Shown: one piece after another, positions 19,087 to 27,985 of the stretch | Position numbering within the stretch: the stretch's first letter is position 1 | Layout of the letters: the number at the start of each line of letters is the position of its first letter | Source of the DNA: Mycobacterium montefiorense | GTDB lineage: Bacteria > Actinomycetota > Actinomycetes > Mycobacteriales > Mycobacteriaceae | DNA: 64,000 bases | Direction of reading: 5' to 3' | Assembly: GCF_003112775.1 (NCBI RefSeq) | Contig: NZ_BFCH01000001.1 | Span: forward strand, 159,632-223,631 | Made by a program: the position numbers and the translations under genes | Notes under the pieces: model-generated | Seen by the model: only the letters and a program-made list of their open reading frames with translations | The model's database searches: none | Told to the model about the DNA's origin: nothing

Positions 19087-19911
19087 ATGCGCGTCCCGAT
19101 GCTGCTGCTCTGCCCGATTGTCGGCCTCGCGACGTTGCTGGCGTCGTGCGACCGTCCGGTGCTGCATGTGTCGTTGCCCACTACTACGACACCGGCAACG
19201 AAGACGAGTGGGCCCGTCCAACATGTGAGCCAGCCCGAGCCAGGCGCGGTTGCGGGTCCGGTGGACCCGGACAGGCGGGTGGGAGCAATTTTTCTGGATG
19301 GCAGCACCCAGCACGTGTGCACGGGTTCGGTGCTGCATTCCACGGCCGGAAACCTGGTACTGACCGCCGCGCACTGCCTGGCCGGAGCTGCTCAGATCAC
19401 CTTTGTGCCCGGTCTGTCCGGTGATGGTGTGCCACCCGATCTTTGGAAGGCGGACAGCGTCTACCTGGATCCGCGGTGGGTGGCCAGCAAAGATCCGCAC
19501 GCCGATTACGCGATCGCCCGGGTCAACAGCGAGCACGGCGGTTCCGTCGAGTCGAGTGAAGGCTTGGCGCTAACCCTCGGCACGGCTCCGCCTTCCAGCA
19601 GTCGTGTCTCCGTGGTGGGCTATCCGAGCGGTGTGGGTGGCTCGCCGATCGGCTGTCAGGGCAACACCGCTGTCACCGACGGCGGATTTCCCTCACTGGT
19701 ATGCCAGGGACTGGTCGGCGGCACCAGCGGCGCGCCGTGGGTCAGCGGCACTACCGTCGTCGGGCTGATCGGTGGATTCGAGCGCGGCGGATGCGCCGAG
19801 AACGTGTCCTACTCCGCGCCGTTCGATGAGCACACTGCCGCGCTGCTGGCCCGCGCCGAAGCCGGCGGGCCGGGCGATCCGGTGCCGGTCGACTTCGACG
19901 ACACCTGCTAA
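19087..19911 (+). CDS. trypsin-like serine protease, probable lipoprotein
   Basis: A 274-residue secreted chymotrypsin-fold protease. A lipobox LLASC with the lipidated cysteine at C21 ends the signal peptide, followed by a Thr/Pro-rich linker to about residue 60. The catalytic triad is visible: H96 (VLTAAHCL), D140 (DPHADYAIAR) and S214 (GGTSGAPW). Cysteine pairs (C78/C97, C190/C206) probably form disulfides. I do not recall an equivalent gene between Rv2714 and sthA in M. tuberculosis, so this looks like a lineage-specific gene. It ends three bases before the convergent sthA stop. Confidence 0.87.
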   Translation: MRVPMLLLCPIVGLATLLASCDRPVLHVSLPTTTTPATKTSGPVQHVSQPEPGAVAGPVDPDRRVGAIFLDGSTQHVCTGSVLHSTAGNLVLTAAHCLAGAAQITFVPGLSGDGVPPDLWKADSVYLDPRWVASKDPHADYAIARVNSEHGGSVESSEGLALTLGTAPPSSSRVSVVGYPSGVGGSPIGCQGNTAVTDGGFPSLVCQGLVGGTSGAPWVSGTTVVGLIGGFERGGCAENVSYSAPFDEHTAALLARAEAGGPGDPVPVDFDDTC

Positions 19912-19914
19912 CCG

Positions 19915-21321
19915 TCAGCGGCGGAACTCGTTGAGTGCGCGCACTTTGTTCATCACGTCGAGTGCGGCGACCTTGTAGGCCTCGGAGAACGTCGGGTAGT
20001 TGAACACCGCGTCGACCAGATATTCGATGGTGCCGCCGCAGCCCATCACGGCCTGCCCGATATGGACCATCTCGGTCGCGCTGGTGCCGAAGATGTGCAC
20101 CCCGAGCACTTTGAGGTCGTCGGTGGACACCAGCAGCTTGAGCATGCCGTAGGAATCACCCGCGATCTGACCGCGAGCCAGCTCCCGGTAGCGAGCTATG
20201 CCCACCTCGTAGGGGATCGAGTTCTTGGTCAGCTCCACCTCGGTGGCACCGACGTAGGAGATTTCGGGAATCGAGTAGATGCCGATCGGCTGCAGGTCGG
20301 TGATGCCGTCGCACGCTTCCCCGAACGCGTGGTAGGCGGCCAGGCGGCCCTGTTCCATCGAGGTTGCGGCCAATGCGGGGAAGCCGATGACGTCGCCGAC
20401 GGCGTAGATGTGGGGCACCTTCGTCGCGAAGTTATCGTCGACGAAAATCCGGCCGCGGTTGTCGGATTCCAGCTCGGCGTTGTGCAGATCCAGGTGGTCG
20501 GTCTGCCCCTGCCGCCCGGCGGAATACATCACCGTTTCCGCGGGGATCTGCTTGCCACTGGCCAGGGTTGTGGTGGTGCCGGCCGAACCGACGTCGACCG
20601 CGGTCACCTCCTCACCGAACCGGAAGGTCACCGCCAAGTCGCGCAGATGGAACTTCAGCGCCTCGACGACCTCGGGGTCGCAGAAGTCGAGCATGTCGCC
20701 GCGCTTTTCCACGACGGTCACCTTGGTGCCCAGCGCGGCGAACATCGACGCGTATTCGATGCCGATCACACCGGCGCCGACCACCACCATCGAGGCCGGC
20801 AGCGCCTTGAGGTCGAGAATCCCGTCGGAATCGAGCACTCGGTCTTCGTCGAACTCGACGCCGGACGGCCGTGCCGGCCTGGTACCGGTGGCGATCACGA
20901 CGTATTTGCCACTGATGGTTAGCTTTTCGCGCCGAGAGGGATCTTCGACCTCGATCGTGTGCGCGTCGATGAACCGCGCGTGGCCGATCAGCAGGTCGAT
21001 CCGGTTGCGCATCAACTGATTGCGCACCACGTCGACCTCCTTGCCGATCACATGCTGAGTGCGAGCCAGCAGGTCGGCCGGGGTGATCTTCTCCTTGACG
21101 CGGTAGCTCGCGCCGTAGAGTTCGCGTTGGCTCATTCCGGTGAGGTAGAGCACCGCCTCACGCAACGTCTTTGACGGGATGGTGCCGGTTTGGACGCAGA
21201 CGCCGCCCAGCATTTGGCCGCGTTCGACGATCGCGACCGATTTGCCGAGCTTGGCCGAGGCGATGGCGGCTTTCTGTCCGCCGGGCCCCGAGCCGATCAC
21301 GACCATGTCGTATTCCTGCAT
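19915..21321 (-). CDS. sthA: soluble pyridine nucleotide transhydrogenase
   Basis: A 468-residue FAD enzyme that balances NADH and NADPH. The FAD-binding motif is at the N-terminus ([13 protein letters not shown]), the NAD(P) motif in the middle ([19 protein letters not shown]) and the FAD-ribityl motif at [14 protein letters not shown]. The active-site position reads [13 protein letters not shown]: only the first of the two redox cysteines of related disulfide reductases is present, as expected for SthA. The ATG at 21321 gives the M. tuberculosis length. Confidence 0.94.
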   Translation of the reverse strand: MQEYDMVVIGSGPGGQKAAIASAKLGKSVAIVERGQMLGGVCVQTGTIPSKTLREAVLYLTGMSQRELYGASYRVKEKITPADLLARTQHVIGKEVDVVRNQLMRNRIDLLIGHARFIDAHTIEVEDPSRREKLTISGKYVVIATGTRPARPSGVEFDEDRVLDSDGILDLKALPASMVVVGAGVIGIEYASMFAALGTKVTVVEKRGDMLDFCDPEVVEALKFHLRDLAVTFRFGEEVTAVDVGSAGTTTTLASGKQIPAETVMYSAGRQGQTDHLDLHNAELESDNRGRIFVDDNFATKVPHIYAVGDVIGFPALAATSMEQGRLAAYHAFGEACDGITDLQPIGIYSIPEISYVGATEVELTKNSIPYEVGIARYRELARGQIAGDSYGMLKLLVSTDDLKVLGVHIFGTSATEMVHIGQAVMGCGGTIEYLVDAVFNYPTFSEAYKVAALDVMNKVRALNEFRR

Positions 21322-21435
21322 CGATCCCATGAGATAGACGATAGAGCCCACAGTCGAGACTTTCTCCACAGACCGAAAGCTCAATTGCCTTGCGCGAGCG
21401 CGTTCTGACGGTGGCGGCCATCAGCGTTAGGCCTC

Positions 21436-22494
21436 ATGACACCGCATTCGCCCGATTTTGAACTCAACCGCCCGGGAGCGCTGGTTGCCGCGCTACCCGC
21501 CGTTCTCGGCTTTGTTCCGGAGAATTCATTGGTCTTGGTGTCGTTGGACGGTGGCGAGCTGGAAGCGGTGCTGAGGGTCGACCTCTGCGAGGAGCTCGCC
21601 GACCGGGTCGGACACCTTGTCGAGGTTGCTGCCGCGGCCGAGCCCGAGGCGGTGATCGTCGTGATCGTCAACGACGAGGGCGCCGACTGTCCGCGCTGCA
21701 ATGACGAGTACCGGCAGCTCTGCGCGATGCTCGCAGAGATGTTGGCGGAGTACAACATTGAGCTGTGGGCGGCGCATGTCGTGGATCGGGTGGCCCGCGG
21801 CGGGCGCTGGCATTGCGTGGACGGCTGCGGCGCGAGTGGGACGGTCGACGATCCGTCGGCATCGCCGCTGGCCGCCGCCGCGGTGCTGGAAGGACGTCGG
21901 CTCTATGGGCGCCGCGCCGACCTACAAGCGGTCGTGGCCATTGAGGATCCGGCGCGAAGTGCCGCACTGGCCGGGGTCCTTACCCGGCAGGCGGCCACCC
22001 GGGCGCAGGCGCATCGCACGGACCCAGCGGGCTGTAGCCGGCGTGATGTGGAAGCCGCGCTGACCGCGGTCGGCCGCGTCGGTGCTGGGCGATCGTTGTC
22101 GAACGCCGAGCTGGCCGCCCTGGGCTGCGCGCTGAATGACGTGGCGGTGCGCGACACGTTGTACGCCCTGGCGGTCGGCGAGAAGGCCGGGGAAGCCGAG
22201 GCGCTGTGGGCGTCGCTGGCGCGCATCCTGCCTGCGCCGTGGCGCGTCGAGGCGCTGGTGTTGCTCGCGTTCAGCGCCTATGTCCGCGGCGACGGCCCGT
22301 TGGCAGGGGTGTCGCTGGAGGCCGCGTTGCGCTGCGATCCGGATCACCGGATGGCGGGCATGCTGGACACGGCGTTGCAATCCGGTCTGCGACCGGAGCA
22401 GATTCGGGACCTGGCGGTGACCGGCTATCGACTGGCTAAGCGACTCGGCGTGCAGCTTCCGCCGCAGCGGGTGTTCGGTCGCCGTGCGGGGTAG
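21436..22494 (+). CDS. DUF4192 family protein (Rv2712c-like)
   Basis: A 352-residue cytoplasmic protein of a family widespread in actinobacteria. It opens with the family signature LNRPGALVAALPAVLGFVPE..LVLVSL. It is rich in alanine and helical, with a cysteine pair (CPRCNDEYRQLC) near residues 77-88. The role is unknown. It converges on ideR with five bases between the stops. Confidence 0.85.
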   Translation: MTPHSPDFELNRPGALVAALPAVLGFVPENSLVLVSLDGGELEAVLRVDLCEELADRVGHLVEVAAAAEPEAVIVVIVNDEGADCPRCNDEYRQLCAMLAEMLAEYNIELWAAHVVDRVARGGRWHCVDGCGASGTVDDPSASPLAAAAVLEGRRLYGRRADLQAVVAIEDPARSAALAGVLTRQAATRAQAHRTDPAGCSRRDVEAALTAVGRVGAGRSLSNAELAALGCALNDVAVRDTLYALAVGEKAGEAEALWASLARILPAPWRVEALVLLAFSAYVRGDGPLAGVSLEAALRCDPDHRMAGMLDTALQSGLRPEQIRDLAVTGYRLAKRLGVQLPPQRVFGRRAG

Positions 22495-22499
22495 AGGAG

Positions 22500-23189
22500 T
22501 CAGACCTTCTCGACCTTGACCGCGTGCGCCATCTCGTGCGGCAGGGTGACGTTCTCGTGCCCGGGTATCAGGATGGTGACCCCAACGGGACCGGTCTCCA
22601 CCGTGACCCGCGCATTGGGCACCACGCCGGCGTCCTTGAGCCGGCTGATCAGATCGATGTCGCCCTGAACGTGCTCGGTGAGCTGGCGGACGACGACCGC
22701 GACCGGAGAACCCGCCGGCAACTCGGTCAGCCGGACCAGGTTGACGTCCTCGGCGCCGGAATTCGAACCCACACCCAGGTCCAGCAGACCCGGAATCGGA
22801 TTGCCGAACGGGGAAGTGGTCGGGTTGTCGAGCACCTTCACCAGCCGGCGCTCGACATCCTCGCTCATCACGTGTTCCCACCGACATGCCTCGGCGTGCA
22901 CTTCTTCCCACGGCAGGCCGATGACGTCGACGAGTAGTCGTTCGGCGAGGCGGTGCTTGCGCATCACCGCGATGGCCAGGGCCCTGCCCTTGTCAGTGAG
23001 CTCCAGGTGCCGATCACCGGCGACGTGGAGCAATCCGTCGCGCTCCATCCTGCTGACGGTCTGGCTGACGGTCGGCCCACTCTGGTCGAGCCGTTCGGCG
23101 ATCCTGGCGCGCAGCGGCGTAACGCCCTCTTCCTCCAGGTCGTAGATGGTTCGCAGGTACATCTCGGTGGTATCAACCAGGTCGTTCAT
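22500..23189 (-). CDS. ideR: iron-dependent repressor IdeR
   Basis: A 229-residue DtxR-family regulator that, with Fe2+, represses siderophore genes and activates iron storage. The N-terminal winged helix contains the recognition helix at SGPTVSQTVSRMERDGLL (about residues 37-54). The dimerisation and metal domain follows, with EVHAEACRWEHVMSEDVE supplying ligands near residues 97-110. An SH3-like C-terminal domain starts at about 150. Length matches the M. tuberculosis protein (230). It lies downstream of sigB on the same strand, separated by a strong hairpin. Confidence 0.97.
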   Translation of the reverse strand: MNDLVDTTEMYLRTIYDLEEEGVTPLRARIAERLDQSGPTVSQTVSRMERDGLLHVAGDRHLELTDKGRALAIAVMRKHRLAERLLVDVIGLPWEEVHAEACRWEHVMSEDVERRLVKVLDNPTTSPFGNPIPGLLDLGVGSNSGAEDVNLVRLTELPAGSPVAVVVRQLTEHVQGDIDLISRLKDAGVVPNARVTVETGPVGVTILIPGHENVTLPHEMAHAVKVEKV

Positions 23190-23260
23190 CCAGTACCCTC
23201 CATTGACGCCGAGTCTACTTGGCCAGCTGCCGAAATGGGTCTAACGCTCCCTAGGCAAGC

Positions 23261-23294
23261 AGTATGCCCGCCGCGAGTTTGCGGCGGGCATACT
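23261..23294 (-). terminator. perfect 14-bp hairpin between sigB and ideR
   Basis: Arms 23261-23274 and 23281-23294 are fully complementary (AGTATGCCCGCCGC) with a six-base loop, 27 bases after the sigB stop. There is no T tract on the minus strand after the stem, so it would be a hairpin-only terminator, a type reported in mycobacteria, or an attenuator that limits read-through into ideR. Confidence 0.75.
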
Positions 23295-23320
23295 GTCCTG
23301 CAACTGGGCCGGGTGCCGGC

Positions 23321-24283
23321 TTAACTGGCGTACGAGCGCAGCCGATCGGCGCGTTCTCCGTTACGGAGCTTGGCCATCACGTCGCGCTCGATCTGACGAA
23401 CCCGCTCGCGGGACAGGCCGAACAGCTTGCCGATCTGATCCAGCGTTCGCGGCTGGCCGTCGTCCAGACCGAAGCGCAACCGGATTACCTGGTGCTCCCG
23501 CTCGTCGAGGGTGGCGAGCACGCTGCGGATGTCGGTGTGCAGCAGCTCGGCGATCACCGCGTTCTCCGCGGACATCGCTTCGGCGTCCTCGATGAAATCG
23601 CCCAGCGGGGCTTCTTCCTCGGAGCCGACCGGCATGTCCAGGCTTACCGGGTCGCGGCTGTGCTCGAGCAGGTCATTGATCTTCTCGACCGGGATTCCGG
23701 ACTCGGCGGCCAGTTCGTCGTCGGTGGCCTCACGGCCGAGGTTCTGGTGCATTTCGCGCTTGATCCGCGCCAGCTTGTTGACCTGCTCGACGAGGTGAAC
23801 GGGCAGCCGGATGGTGCGGCTCTGGTCGGCCATACCGCGGGTGATGGCCTGACGGATCCACCACGTGGCATATGTCGAGAACTTGAATCCCTTTGTGTAA
23901 TCGAACTTCTCCATCGCGCGGATCAGCCCGAGGTTGCCCTCCTGGATCAGGTCGAGCAACGGCATCCCGCGGCCGGTGTAGCGCTTGGCCAACGACACCA
24001 CCAGACGCAGGTTCGCTTCCAGCAGGTGACGGCGCGCCGCCTGACCATCACGCGAGATGGCCGCCAGATCGCGTTTGCGGTTCTCGCCGAGACGCTTCCG
24101 CGTCGCGAGCAGATGCTCGGCATATAACCCGGCCTCGATGCGCTTCGCGAGTTCGACTTCGTCCGCGGCGGTCAGCAGCGCCGTCTTCCCGATGCCGTTC
24201 AGATATACGCGCACGAGATCCGCAGCAGGGCTCTGAGCATCTAGATCGCTGGTGTCGAACCTGCCTGTGATGGCATTCGCCAT
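23321..24283 (-). CDS. sigB: RNA polymerase sigma factor SigB
   Basis: A 320-residue group 2 sigma factor for general stress. Region 1.2 begins near residue 22 ([16 protein letters not shown]). Region 2 has [35 protein letters not shown] and the -10 recognition helix [17 protein letters not shown]. Region 3 starts at [11 protein letters not shown], and region 4.2 ends in [18 protein letters not shown]. It lacks the long acidic N-terminal extension of SigA, encoded 13 kb away. A promoter of the SigE/SigH type lies upstream. Confidence 0.97.
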   Translation of the reverse strand: MANAITGRFDTSDLDAQSPAADLVRVYLNGIGKTALLTAADEVELAKRIEAGLYAEHLLATRKRLGENRKRDLAAISRDGQAARRHLLEANLRLVVSLAKRYTGRGMPLLDLIQEGNLGLIRAMEKFDYTKGFKFSTYATWWIRQAITRGMADQSRTIRLPVHLVEQVNKLARIKREMHQNLGREATDDELAAESGIPVEKINDLLEHSRDPVSLDMPVGSEEEAPLGDFIEDAEAMSAENAVIAELLHTDIRSVLATLDEREHQVIRLRFGLDDGQPRTLDQIGKLFGLSRERVRQIERDVMAKLRNGERADRLRSYAS

Positions 24284-24320
24284 GGCGGCCTCCCGATTGG
24301 CTTTGTAGCTGTCATGGTGT

Positions 24321-24348
24321 TTAACGACATATCAGCTCTGAGAGTTCC
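24321..24348 (-). promoter_or_regulatory. ECF-type (SigE/SigH-like) promoter of sigB
   Basis: On the minus strand GGAACT (24348-24343) and CGTTAA (24326-24321) are 16 bases apart, matching the GGAAC / cGTT pattern of SigE- and SigH-dependent promoters. It lies about 38 bases before the sigB start. Known M. tuberculosis sigB transcription depends on these ECF factors. Confidence 0.7.
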
Positions 24349-24433
24349 CGCCCCGCCGTCATCTCACACGCTTTGACGTGCAGAAATGTGCCGACGACCT
24401 GAGAATGTCCTGAGAAGTGCGTTCAGTGGCCAG

Positions 24434-24871
24434 TCAGCTGGAACTGGCGTCGTACCCGTGACCCCGGTTGTACTCGGAACTGGGGTCGTACTCGTCGCCC
24501 GGAGAACCCGGCGGTGGCTGCCGCCGCGCCTCGAGTGCCGGCCGCTCGGCCGTCGGGAACAACGGCGTGCGCCGAGCGGCATCGTCGAACCGCCGGGGCT
24601 CGTCGCGGCGGCGGGGTGGCCGATCGTTGGCGATCAGTACGGCCATCCAGGGCAGCGGGATGGAAGCCGCAACGATGGCCAGTGAAATCAGGCCGTTGTG
24701 CCAGGCGCCGTAGGCGAAGGCGGCCAGCAACAGTGCGGGAATCCGGAAGGCCATCAGCGTCAGGTATTTACGCACCCGGGCGCGATGCTGCTCTTCGTAC
24801 GAAGGTTCGGCGGCGGTGATGAGCACCGGCCGGCCGCCGTCGTCGAACCCCAATTCCGGGCCGCGCTTCAT
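24434..24871 (-). CDS. DUF3099 membrane protein (Rv2709-like)
   Basis: A 145-residue small membrane protein. Two hydrophobic helices at about residues 39-56 and 60-80 (LMAFRIPALLLAAFAYGAW and LISLAIVAASIPLPWMAVLIA) are the DUF3099 core, preceded by VLITAAEPSYEEQHRARVRKY. The remaining 65 residues are an arginine/proline-rich cytoplasmic tail. The ATG at 24871 gives the M. tuberculosis length; in-frame codons upstream run into the divergent gene's promoter. Function unknown. Confidence 0.8.
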   Translation of the reverse strand: MKRGPELGFDDGGRPVLITAAEPSYEEQHRARVRKYLTLMAFRIPALLLAAFAYGAWHNGLISLAIVAASIPLPWMAVLIANDRPPRRRDEPRRFDDAARRTPLFPTAERPALEARRQPPPGSPGDEYDPSSEYNRGHGYDASSS

Positions 24872-24934
24872 TCTTCCACTGTCCCACATCCGCCGGATTC
24901 CGGTTGGGCCACCTTGGCAGGCACAATATGAGGT

Positions 24935-25174
24935 ATGCAGACCCAGACGATCGAACGCACCGATACCGACGAACGCGTCGACGACGGGACCGGCAGCGAC
25001 ACTCCCAAGTACTTCCACTACGTCAAGAAGGACAAGATTGCCGAGAGCGCGGTCATGGGTAACCATGTGGTCGCGCTGTGCGGCGAGGTTTTTCCCGTGA
25101 CGAAGGCCGCCAAGCCGGGCTCGCCGGTCTGTCCGGATTGCAAGAAGATTTACGAGCAGCTCAAGAAGAGCTGA
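24935..25174 (+). CDS. DUF3039 small zinc-finger-like protein (Rv2708c-like)
   Basis: A 79-residue protein conserved in actinobacteria. The family core YFHYVKKDKIAESAVMG..VVALCGEVFPV is followed by CPDCKKIYEQL. Together C49 and the CPDC pair could bind a metal. Function unknown. It is divergent from the DUF3099 gene, and its stop abuts the convergent YihY-family gene with no intervening base. Confidence 0.85.
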   Translation: MQTQTIERTDTDERVDDGTGSDTPKYFHYVKKDKIAESAVMGNHVVALCGEVFPVTKAAKPGSPVCPDCKKIYEQLKKS

Positions 25175-26179
25175 TCAGATCGGCGGCTCTGCCGCCGCGG
25201 GATCGCGTTCTTGAGTTGCGGGATTGGTCGTCACCGGATTCGATAACGCCTCCGCCGTCCGCTTCAGGGCGGGTGAACGCGAGAACAACCAATTGCGCAG
25301 TCGGTGGGCGTGTGTCCGGGGCGCGGGGAATTCTTCCTGGATCGCCGCATTGAGCTCGGCGCCGAGCATGATCGCGAACCCGCCGAAGAACGCGAACAAC
25401 AGAAACGCGATCGGCGTGGACAGCGCGCCGTAGGTGTAGCCGGTGCTGGTGATCCATCGCAAATAGACGCGCAGGCCGAGCGTCGCGGTCACGAACACGA
25501 AGGTAGCCAGGACGGCGCCGAAGACGAGCCGATGTGTGGGCAGCGGCTCCGGCAGCGACACCCGGTACAAGATGACGACCCCGATCATCAGCCCGAGCAC
25601 CAGCGCCGGGTAGTAGCCGTAGTGCAGGACGTTGGCGAGGCCATCGGGGATGTGTTCGGACACTTTGCGCGGGCCCACCACCAGTACCGGTGCGGCCACG
25701 ACCGCGGACACCAGCCCGACCACGTAGAGAAACAGCGCGAACAGCCGCTGTCGCACCGGGTGGCGCAGCGGCGTCTGGTCATGCGCCTCGACCACGGAAT
25801 CGACGAATGAGGAGACCGCCGACGAGCCCGCCCATAGCGATAGCAGAAAGCCGAGCGAGACCACCTCGCCGCGGGCATGCGCCGTGATGTCACGGACTGT
25901 GGGTTCGATGATCTCGTTGACGACGCTGGACGAGAAGAGACTGTGGGCCGCCGAGATCGCGCTCTTCTCGATGCTGGGCAGTGCGTCCGGCCCGAACAGC
26001 GGCGCCACGTAGGCCAGGCTGCCCAGCATTCCCAACAGCAGCGGAGGCGTAGAGAGCGCCGACCAAAAACCAGCCTGTGCGGACTCGGAAAAGATGGAGT
26101 CATCCCAGCTTTTGGTCAGGGTCCGCAACGCAATTCGCCAAATGTGATGGCGCGACGGCTTTACGGTTTGCTCGCTCAT
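25175..26179 (-). CDS. YihY/BrkB-family membrane protein (Rv2707-like)
   Basis: A 334-residue inner-membrane protein with six or more helices, for example LPPLLLGMLGSLAYVAP-like near residue 45-60, FALFLYVVGLVSAVVAAPVLV, LVLGLMIGVVILYRV, FGAVLATFVFVTATLGLRVYL and IAFLLFAFFGGFAIMLGAELNAAI. The last is the family signature before a charged C-terminal tail. Once called ribonuclease BN in error; the real function is unknown. Confidence 0.87.
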   Translation of the reverse strand: MSEQTVKPSRHHIWRIALRTLTKSWDDSIFSESAQAGFWSALSTPPLLLGMLGSLAYVAPLFGPDALPSIEKSAISAAHSLFSSSVVNEIIEPTVRDITAHARGEVVSLGFLLSLWAGSSAVSSFVDSVVEAHDQTPLRHPVRQRLFALFLYVVGLVSAVVAAPVLVVGPRKVSEHIPDGLANVLHYGYYPALVLGLMIGVVILYRVSLPEPLPTHRLVFGAVLATFVFVTATLGLRVYLRWITSTGYTYGALSTPIAFLLFAFFGGFAIMLGAELNAAIQEEFPAPRTHAHRLRNWLFSRSPALKRTAEALSNPVTTNPATQERDPAAAEPPI

Positions 26180-26557
26180 ATCGGTCCAGCATTACCGATC
26201 GGTGCGCCCACACCCCACATTGTGACTGGGCGAGTTTCGCTGGACCTAGCTTGCGCTAACCTCCAACACGGCGGCGAGCTCAACAAGCTTGGCCTCGTGT
26301 TCGTTAGCGTGATGCTGGCAGAAGAGAAGTTCGGCTCCAGAAGGCAGCTTGGCGCGTACGCGAGCTGCAGCACCGCAGCGGTCAGCTCTAGTCAGCTCGG
26401 GACTTGTCAGAGTTGCGTTCATTGGCTTCTCCGTTCTCTTGTATCCACTTTCTCAGACGTTCGGCGTTTTCGCGTTGTTCCCCGATCGTTATCGGGTGTG
26501 TCGTTTCTCACGACCTGTAAACGTTTGGTTTCAACGGGCTTCCTAGAGTTAACGACC
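26180..26557. other. 378-base divergent intergenic region
   Basis: Separates the YihY-family gene (minus) from the DUF952 gene (plus). In M. tuberculosis a small gene, Rv2706c, is annotated here; I see no convincing counterpart. The sequence 26246-26264 (CTAGCTTGCGCTAACCTCC) matches the 19-base IdeR box at 13 positions, with a strong right half (GCTAACCT), 67 bases before the YihY-family start. Confidence 0.45.
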
Positions 26558-26926
26558 GTGACCATCGCTGCTGACCTGCTTGTACATCTGTGTGGAATCG
26601 AAGAGTGGTCCGACGCCCAGCGGCGGGGTGAAATCCGCCCCGAGGGCACCGCGGTGTTCATCCATCTGTCGGCGCCCGAGCAGGTACATCTGCCGGCCAA
26701 CCGGCTCTTCTGTGGGCGCCAGGATTTGGTGCTGCTGCACATCGACCCGGGTTTGCTGGACTCGCCCGTGCGTTGGGAGCCGGGTGTGCCGACAGATCCG
26801 GAGGCGATGCTGTTCCCGCACCTGTACGGACCGCTGCCGCTCGCCGCTGTGAAAAAGGTCACCGAGTATTTGCCGGGGCCCGGGGGAACGTTTGCGCCCG
26901 TCGTAACTACTCACGACCCGATGTAG
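26558..26926 (+). CDS. DUF952 family protein (Rv2705c-like)
   Basis: A 122-residue cytoplasmic protein of the DUF952 family. Typical blocks are LVHLCGIEEWSDAQRRGEI at the start, FIHLSAPEQVHLPANRLF, LLHIDPGLL and a late LFPHLYGPLPLAAV. The function is unknown; the fold resembles ADP-ribosyltransferases in some comparisons, which I cannot test here. The GTG at 26558 gives a length near that of M. tuberculosis (129). It overlaps the convergent RidA-family gene by 16 bases. Confidence 0.82.
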   Translation: MTIAADLLVHLCGIEEWSDAQRRGEIRPEGTAVFIHLSAPEQVHLPANRLFCGRQDLVLLHIDPGLLDSPVRWEPGVPTDPEAMLFPHLYGPLPLAAVKKVTEYLPGPGGTFAPVVTTHDPM

Positions 26927-27288
26927 GCGTCGGCTTCGATCTCCACCAGCAATTCGGGTGCGATCAGCGCCGAGACTTCGACCATGGTCGCCACGGGACG
27001 TATTTCCCCGAAGGCCCGCGCGTGCGCCGCCGCCACCTCGCGCCACCGCGAAATGTCGGTCACGTACATGCGGGTGCGGACCACGTCGGTCAGCGAAGCG
27101 CCCGCCTCTTGGAGCGCAATCTCGATGCGGCGCAAGGCGTCTTGGGCTTGCGCGACGATGTCACCGGCAGGCCCGGTGCCGGTCGTGCCGGCGACCGCCA
27201 CGTACGGGCCTACTCGCACCGCGCGCGAGTAGCCGACTGTCGATTCGAAGTCGGATCCGGACGAGACGAGCACGCGGTTGGCGGACAT
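26911..27288 (-). CDS. RidA/YjgF-family protein (Rv2704-like)
   Basis: A 125-residue RidA-fold protein. RidA enzymes hydrolyse reactive enamine or imine intermediates, but this member may have another substrate. Features are VAVAGTTGTGPAGDIVAQAQDALRRIE, VVRTRMYVTDISRW, and the C-terminal EVSALIAPELLVEIEADAY strand that normally carries the arginine contact nearby (IRPVATMVEV). In M. tuberculosis it follows sigA directly. Here the 9.9-kb element separates the two. Confidence 0.88.
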   Translation of the reverse strand: MSANRVLVSSGSDFESTVGYSRAVRVGPYVAVAGTTGTGPAGDIVAQAQDALRRIEIALQEAGASLTDVVRTRMYVTDISRWREVAAAHARAFGEIRPVATMVEVSALIAPELLVEIEADAYIGS

Positions 27289-27409
27289 CGGGTCACCCTA
27301 CGACGATGCCCATGGCCGGCGCACCTGATTTTCGCTGTGGCAAACCAAATTCCGGCGCACCGAGGCTAGCCGAGCTTGTGCGGCAACAGGTCTGGCGAAA
27401 GCGCGCGTT

Positions 27410-27427
27410 AGTCGAGGTAGTCGCGCA
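27410..27427 (-). repeat. left attachment core (displaced sigA 3' end)
   Basis: On the minus strand it reads TGCGCGACTACCTCGACT, followed by AA, giving the codons L-R-D-Y-L-D-stop in the same frame as the end of sigA. It matches the right core (37340-37357) in 17 of 18 positions; the one mismatch is a synonymous third base (CTC versus CTG). Confidence 0.85.
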
Positions 27428-27463
27428 GTAGCGCTGTGCTGGCGGAGTGCTCTACCTGCATAA

Positions 27464-27688
27464 ATGCACCAAAACCGGGTGCTGTGTGCTCAAAATACCT
27501 GCATTGAGAATTTAGCTGGTTCGCAGGATCCTGTTTGCCCAGGGTCGTGGGTGCATGTCGCTGGCCGGTGCGGCATTGAGGACCAGGCCAAAGAGCTGGC
27601 GGGCTACGTCGAGAGCGGCGCTACATGGTTGTCCCACCAGGTGATGCGCGACGCGTCGTACGAGAGGGTGATCGAGCAGTACAAGTAA
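27464..27688 (+). CDS. small hypothetical protein or gene remnant at the left end of the element
   Basis: A 74-codon frame not related to anything I recognise. The second half (GIEDQAKELAGYVESGATWL...) looks protein-like, with balanced composition. The first half is cysteine-rich and less convincing, so this may be the 3' end of a truncated gene. A terminator-like hairpin follows the stop by 13 bases, which supports a genuine 3' end. Confidence 0.35.
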   Translation: MHQNRVLCAQNTCIENLAGSQDPVCPGSWVHVAGRCGIEDQAKELAGYVESGATWLSHQVMRDASYERVIEQYK

Positions 27689-27701
27689 GCCACGATCCGA
27701 A

Positions 27702-27740
27702 AAAGCTGCCTCGGCTCTAATCAGCGGTCGGGGCAGCTTT
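27702..27740 (+). terminator. hairpin with flanking A and T runs
   Basis: Perfect nine-base arms AAAGCTGCC (27702-27710) and GGCAGCTTT (27732-27740) enclose a 21-base loop. The left side is preceded by further A residues and the right side ends in TTTGT. This is the form of an intrinsic, possibly bidirectional terminator between the small frames on either side. Confidence 0.6.
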
Positions 27741-27742
27741 GT

Positions 27743-27985
27743 CTACGTCTGCGTACTCCACCCGGTGCATCCCGGCGTCATCACTTTGTAGGCGTAATAG
27801 ACGTCCCTCACTGTTTCGTCGTCCAGCCGAGGGGACTGCGATTCGACCTCGATGCTTCCTTCGGCGAACTGTTCCTCGTGGGTTAGCGACGCGCGAGCGT
27901 GCTTCTCCGCTGCGTCCCGGACGGCAAGGCCGCTCGTGCCTCGCTTGTTGGGTATCGCCAAAACGCCGCGCCGAGTCTCACACAT
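27743..27985 (-). CDS. small hypothetical protein
   Basis: An 80-codon frame with no recognised family. Composition is balanced (VRDVYYAYKVMTPGC near the end, charged middle HARASLTHEEQFAEG), which is better than a random antisense frame. The start is uncertain. It converges on the small frame to its left, with the hairpin at 27702-27740 between them. Included at low confidence. Confidence 0.35.
   Translation of the reverse strand: MCETRRGVLAIPNKRGTSGLAVRDAAEKHARASLTHEEQFAEGSIEVESQSPRLDDETVRDVYYAYKVMTPGCTGWSTQT

Noticed and set aside
26349..26546. Small frame as an equivalent of Rv2706c
   Set aside because: No good start site and no recognisable likeness; the annotated M. tuberculosis gene may itself be doubtful.
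27410..27427. Attachment core considered as part of a tRNA gene
   Set aside because: No cloverleaf can be drawn around it; the sequence instead reads as the last codons of sigA.
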